Source: an uncultured Clostridium sp. (GTDB taxonomy: Bacteria > Bacillota_A > Clostridia > TANB77 > CAG-508). Taken from it: DNA of 5,555 bases. The stretch lies in assembly GCA_947244675.1 (NCBI GenBank), contig CAMXLV010000108.1, forward strand, positions 1 to 5,555. Reading direction: 5' to 3'. The translations under genes and the position numbers were made by a program. Of this stretch, positions 5,201 through 5,555 are shown piece by piece (the stretch's first letter is position 1; each line of letters starts with the position of its first letter). The notes under the pieces are model-generated. The model did no database searches and was not told the DNA's origin. It worked only from the letters and a program-made list of their open reading frames with translations.

Positions 5201-5555
5201 GGAGCATCTGGATTTTCTGGGTCTTTTATTTCTGGCTCTACTAAGTCTGTTTTTACTTTTACTGTATTTTCCATTTCTCCATTTATGTTTTCTTCGTTTT
5301 CATAGATATACCTTAATGAAACTGCATATGTTTTGCTTATTTCTTCTACTGTTCCTATTTCTGAGTTTATTTTGTCTTCTAACACAGAAGCATTATTTTT
5401 ATATGTATTTATGTCTTCTACTGTTACTTCCCATGTTATTGTCTTTTCTTTTGCATTATACTCATATTTTCCTAATGCTTTTAAGTCTGATTTTTCTTCG
5501 TCTATTTCATATGGTAATTTATCTTCAAATTTTATTACTGCTTTTCCTACAAAAT
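2293..5555 (-). CDS. Giant multi-domain cell-surface adhesin (MucBP, Cna_B, DUF11-like), 3' part
   Basis: The frame is open from the window edge to TAG at 2293-2295, giving 1086 residues with the start outside. The GTG at 5383-5385, which can be mistaken for a start, is an internal valine: the 56 codons before it encode FVGKAVIKFEDKLPYEID and ITWEV, matching two later modules. Order (numbered from the first in-window codon): TITW module 1-102; Pro/Glu-rich linker; MucBP 142-223; TITW module 227-359; Cna_B 372-479; TITW module 481-619; MucBP 621-686, 690-755, 757-829 and 833-901; DUF11-like 903-1051; membrane segment about 1060-1080; tail REKRRK. MucBP repeats are known from mucin-binding proteins of Gram-positive bacteria, and Cna_B domains stiffen surface stalks, often with isopeptide bonds. 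An extracellular adhesin on a long stalk is inferred; the ligand is unknown. It is strongly Glu/Lys-rich with almost no Cys. I saw no in-frame CGG codon. Confidence 0.93.
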   Translation of the reverse strand, partial: FVGKAVIKFEDKLPYEIDEEKSDLKALGKYEYNAKEKTITWEVTVEDINTYKNNASVLEDKINSEIGTVEEISKTYAVSLRYIYENEENINGEMENTVKVKTDLVEPEIKDPENPDAPEDPEKIVKTEEKEDKHKVEIEIPARVIVHHYIYDAETNKYTTNNVILEDGSKALDKIQEGTIGTDYTTSKLENVSKNYECINETPDKHKGTMTKTDIEVIYYYKLIDEKVEGTITKTANIVEINVDNENIIYTINYKVKIEDYIGKAKIVIEDRLPAEIDESKSNILEGKYNKENKTITWEETIENINTYANGVYEKEITKEINIKYIGKDKLGELVNTAEGRIITYYPENHSSNPGEEKEIIKAEDKNVIKQDYKVEKTVEKVWNDNEDTKGNRPEEIKIQLTANGKNESNGEKLEEVILSEKNGWSHVFKDLRQYDENSNEIEYSVKETEVKDGDLKYYGTPKIVESEDKIIVTNSYKLLNTYLDSNITKTGTEKITSSKEEVSYDINYNATISSYIGDAVLTITDKLPYGIDIEKSSLNDGIYDENTNIITWTYNIENINTEKDGDYKIKVQKAITLVYVDIDAKENSMINNVTGKVEFTQDDSKNEVKDDHETQIDIKGKVIVKYVDIETKEEIAEGKETEEKVGKEYKTEEKKIANYTYEEDTGNTEGNFVEGAIEVIYYYRKNPSGGVTVKYVDEDGNEIEEKEEQTGKVGDSYETEQKEIEDYEFVEVTGDEPKGEMTEKPKEVIYHYKKIRGKVIVSYLEKGTDKELSTKDTMEGKIGEDYKTTRKVIEGYRKADPEPENKEGTIRKIVETNNTIYVTYYYERIPSGNVITKYVDIDTGEELAEGSKTSGYVGDGYTTEEKTIEYYEYLKEKEPNNKNGTYAQEDKIVTYYYRKLPFNFKVEKTIKEAVVNGNVANISEDGKLTKLEVSAKKVGETAIKVKYNIVVTNTGEIDGTAVVADILPSGFTVSGENPEYWRYGENGRLETEVELKAKESKELEVVLDWVNRNDNFGSMVNKAEIEKTTNVKNFEEIDLNDNKSEAKVMMSIRTGKEEAVAGIVLLTSMISLALIVGYVREKRRK
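2296..2400 (-). other. C-terminal anchor with SIRTG in place of a canonical sortase motif
   Basis: The protein ends SIRTGKEE, then a hydrophobic stretch from AVAGIVLL to LIVGYV, then REKRRK. This is the layout of a cell-wall sorting signal: a pentapeptide ending in TG, a membrane helix and a basic tail. The pentapeptide is SIRTG rather than LPxTG. Either a variant sortase accepts it, or the protein stays membrane-anchored. Confidence 0.6.
2395..2847 (-). other. DUF11-like membrane-proximal domain of the adhesin
   Basis: Residues 903-1053 begin FNFKVEKTI and contain KYNIVVTNTGEIDGTAVVADILPSG cut across adjacent strands (key parts NIVVTNTG and ADILPSGFTV), then the closing NDNKSEAKV. The pattern of a Val-Thr-Asn-Thr-Gly strand, a D-x-LP-x-G turn and a terminal D-N-x-S-x-A strand is typical of DUF11 repeats in Gram-positive surface stalks. 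A Trp-containing insert (EYWRYGENG) follows the LPSG turn. Confidence 0.7.
2851..3693 (-). repeat. Tandem array of four MucBP-type repeats
   Basis: Four protein repeats lie at 3496-3693, 3289-3486, 3067-3285 and 2851-3057. Each opens with a strand like GKVIVKYVD followed by an acidic segment, has a central VG-x-x-Y-x-T-x-x-K, an aromatic Y-x-Y or Y-x-F, and closes with EVIYYYRK, EVIYHYKK, YVTYYYER or VTYYYRK. Units are 66-73 residues, a little longer than the classic MucBP core. The third is the most diverged, with an insert before its last strand. Confidence 0.85.
3697..4113 (-). repeat. TITW-type adhesin module, copy nearest the C terminus
   Basis: The segment runs from NTYLDSNITKTGTEKI through YIGDAVLTITDKLPYGID, IITWTYNIENINT and AITLVYVDID to HETQIDIKG. 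It aligns with the two other modules at YIG-x-A, D-x-LP, ITW and NI-N-T. The fold is probably an immunoglobulin-like DUF11-related sandwich. I cannot name the family with certainty. Confidence 0.65.
4117..4440 (-). other. Cna_B-type domain of the adhesin
   Basis: The segment reads KVEKTVEKVWNDNED, NRPEEIKIQLTANG, NGWSHVFKDLRQYD, IEYSVKETEV and closes with IIVTNSYKL. This is the Cna_B pattern: VW-x-D, RP-x-x-I-x-x-QL, W-x-x-x-F-x-x-L, Y-x-V-x-E and V-T-N-S. The Lys before VW, the Glu of SVKE and the Asn of VTNS (about 381, 448 and 475) occupy positions that form intramolecular isopeptide bonds in this family, so a cross-linked domain is likely. Confidence 0.85.
4477..4875 (-). repeat. TITW-type adhesin module, middle copy
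   Basis: The segment runs from KVEGTITKTANIVEIN through YIGKAKIVIEDRLPAEID, KTITWEETIENINTY and EINIKYIGKD to LVNTAEGRIITYYPE. It shares the YIGKA, D-x-LP, TITWE and INTY landmarks with the copy at 5248-5555, and lies between the isolated MucBP repeat and the Cna_B domain. Confidence 0.65.
4885..5130 (-). repeat. Isolated MucBP-type repeat
   Basis: It opens ARVIVHHYIYD, has IGTDYTTSKLE in the centre and YECINETP after it, and closes with IEVIYYYKL, matching the landmarks of the C-terminal array. It is longer than the others (about 82 residues) because of an insert after the first strand. It contains the only cysteine I noticed in the protein. Confidence 0.75.
5248..5555 (-). repeat. TITW-type adhesin module, N-terminal copy, cut by the window edge
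   Basis: The visible part starts at FVGKAVIKFEDKLPYEID and continues with KTITWEVTVEDINTYKN, AVSLRYIYENEE and MENTVKVKTDL. Its landmarks match the two complete modules, which shows that coding sequence runs to the window edge and that the gene does not begin at the GTG at 5383-5385. About 25-35 residues of this module should lie beyond 5555. Confidence 0.7.

Noticed and set aside
1..5555. tRNA, rRNA or riboswitch genes
   Set aside because: No GC-rich structured segment, TTCGA-type T-loop with a CCA end, or recognisable riboswitch core was seen on either strand. The non-coding parts are uniformly AT-rich.

Overview
The window is very AT-rich, its coding strand is purine-rich, and start sites carry GGAGG-type ribosome binding sites. 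Together with the protein families seen, this points to a low-GC Bacillota genome, probably an uncultured gut-type clostridial or bacilli-like lineage. That placement is inferred from composition and protein style, not from a marker gene. All recognisable genes lie on the minus strand, so transcription runs from high to low coordinates.

Layout in order of transcription. (1) 5555 to 2293 is the 3' part of a very large surface-protein gene: at least 1086 residues of beta-rich modules (three copies of a TITW-type adhesin module, five MucBP-type repeats, one Cna_B-type domain, one DUF11-like domain), then a membrane anchor with a basic tail. The reading frame is open to the window edge, so the true start lies outside. 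(2) 2292 to 1889 is a gap with AT-rich direct repeats (2142-2245), a long-armed inverted repeat resembling a miniature transposable element (1994-2097), and a likely promoter and ribosome binding site for the next gene. (3) 1888 to 774 encodes a prepilin-like protein of about 370 residues with a C-terminal surface domain ending in GIRPVVAL. This gene is interrupted twice by single-base frame changes, so only its middle is a continuous ORF. (4) 773 to 53 holds an AT-rich stretch with degenerate repeats (571-737), an intrinsic terminator (405-441), a start-less 48-codon open frame, and upstream elements of the next gene. (5) 52 to 1 is the start of a third gene whose product begins with a basic, then hydrophobic, export-type N-terminus.

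The neighbourhood reads as a cell-envelope region: a giant repeat adhesin, a pilin-like surface protein and a third probably exported protein.

The observation most worth following is that both frame breaks in the prepilin-like gene fall on an in-frame CGG codon. Skipping the C restores the family motifs GENGIL and GIRPVV, in each case through a GGT glycine codon. I found no other in-frame CGG in the coding sequence of the window, including 1086 codons of the adhesin. This may be +1 recoding at an avoided or poorly decoded CGG codon. Two mutations or two sequencing errors remain the simpler alternatives.
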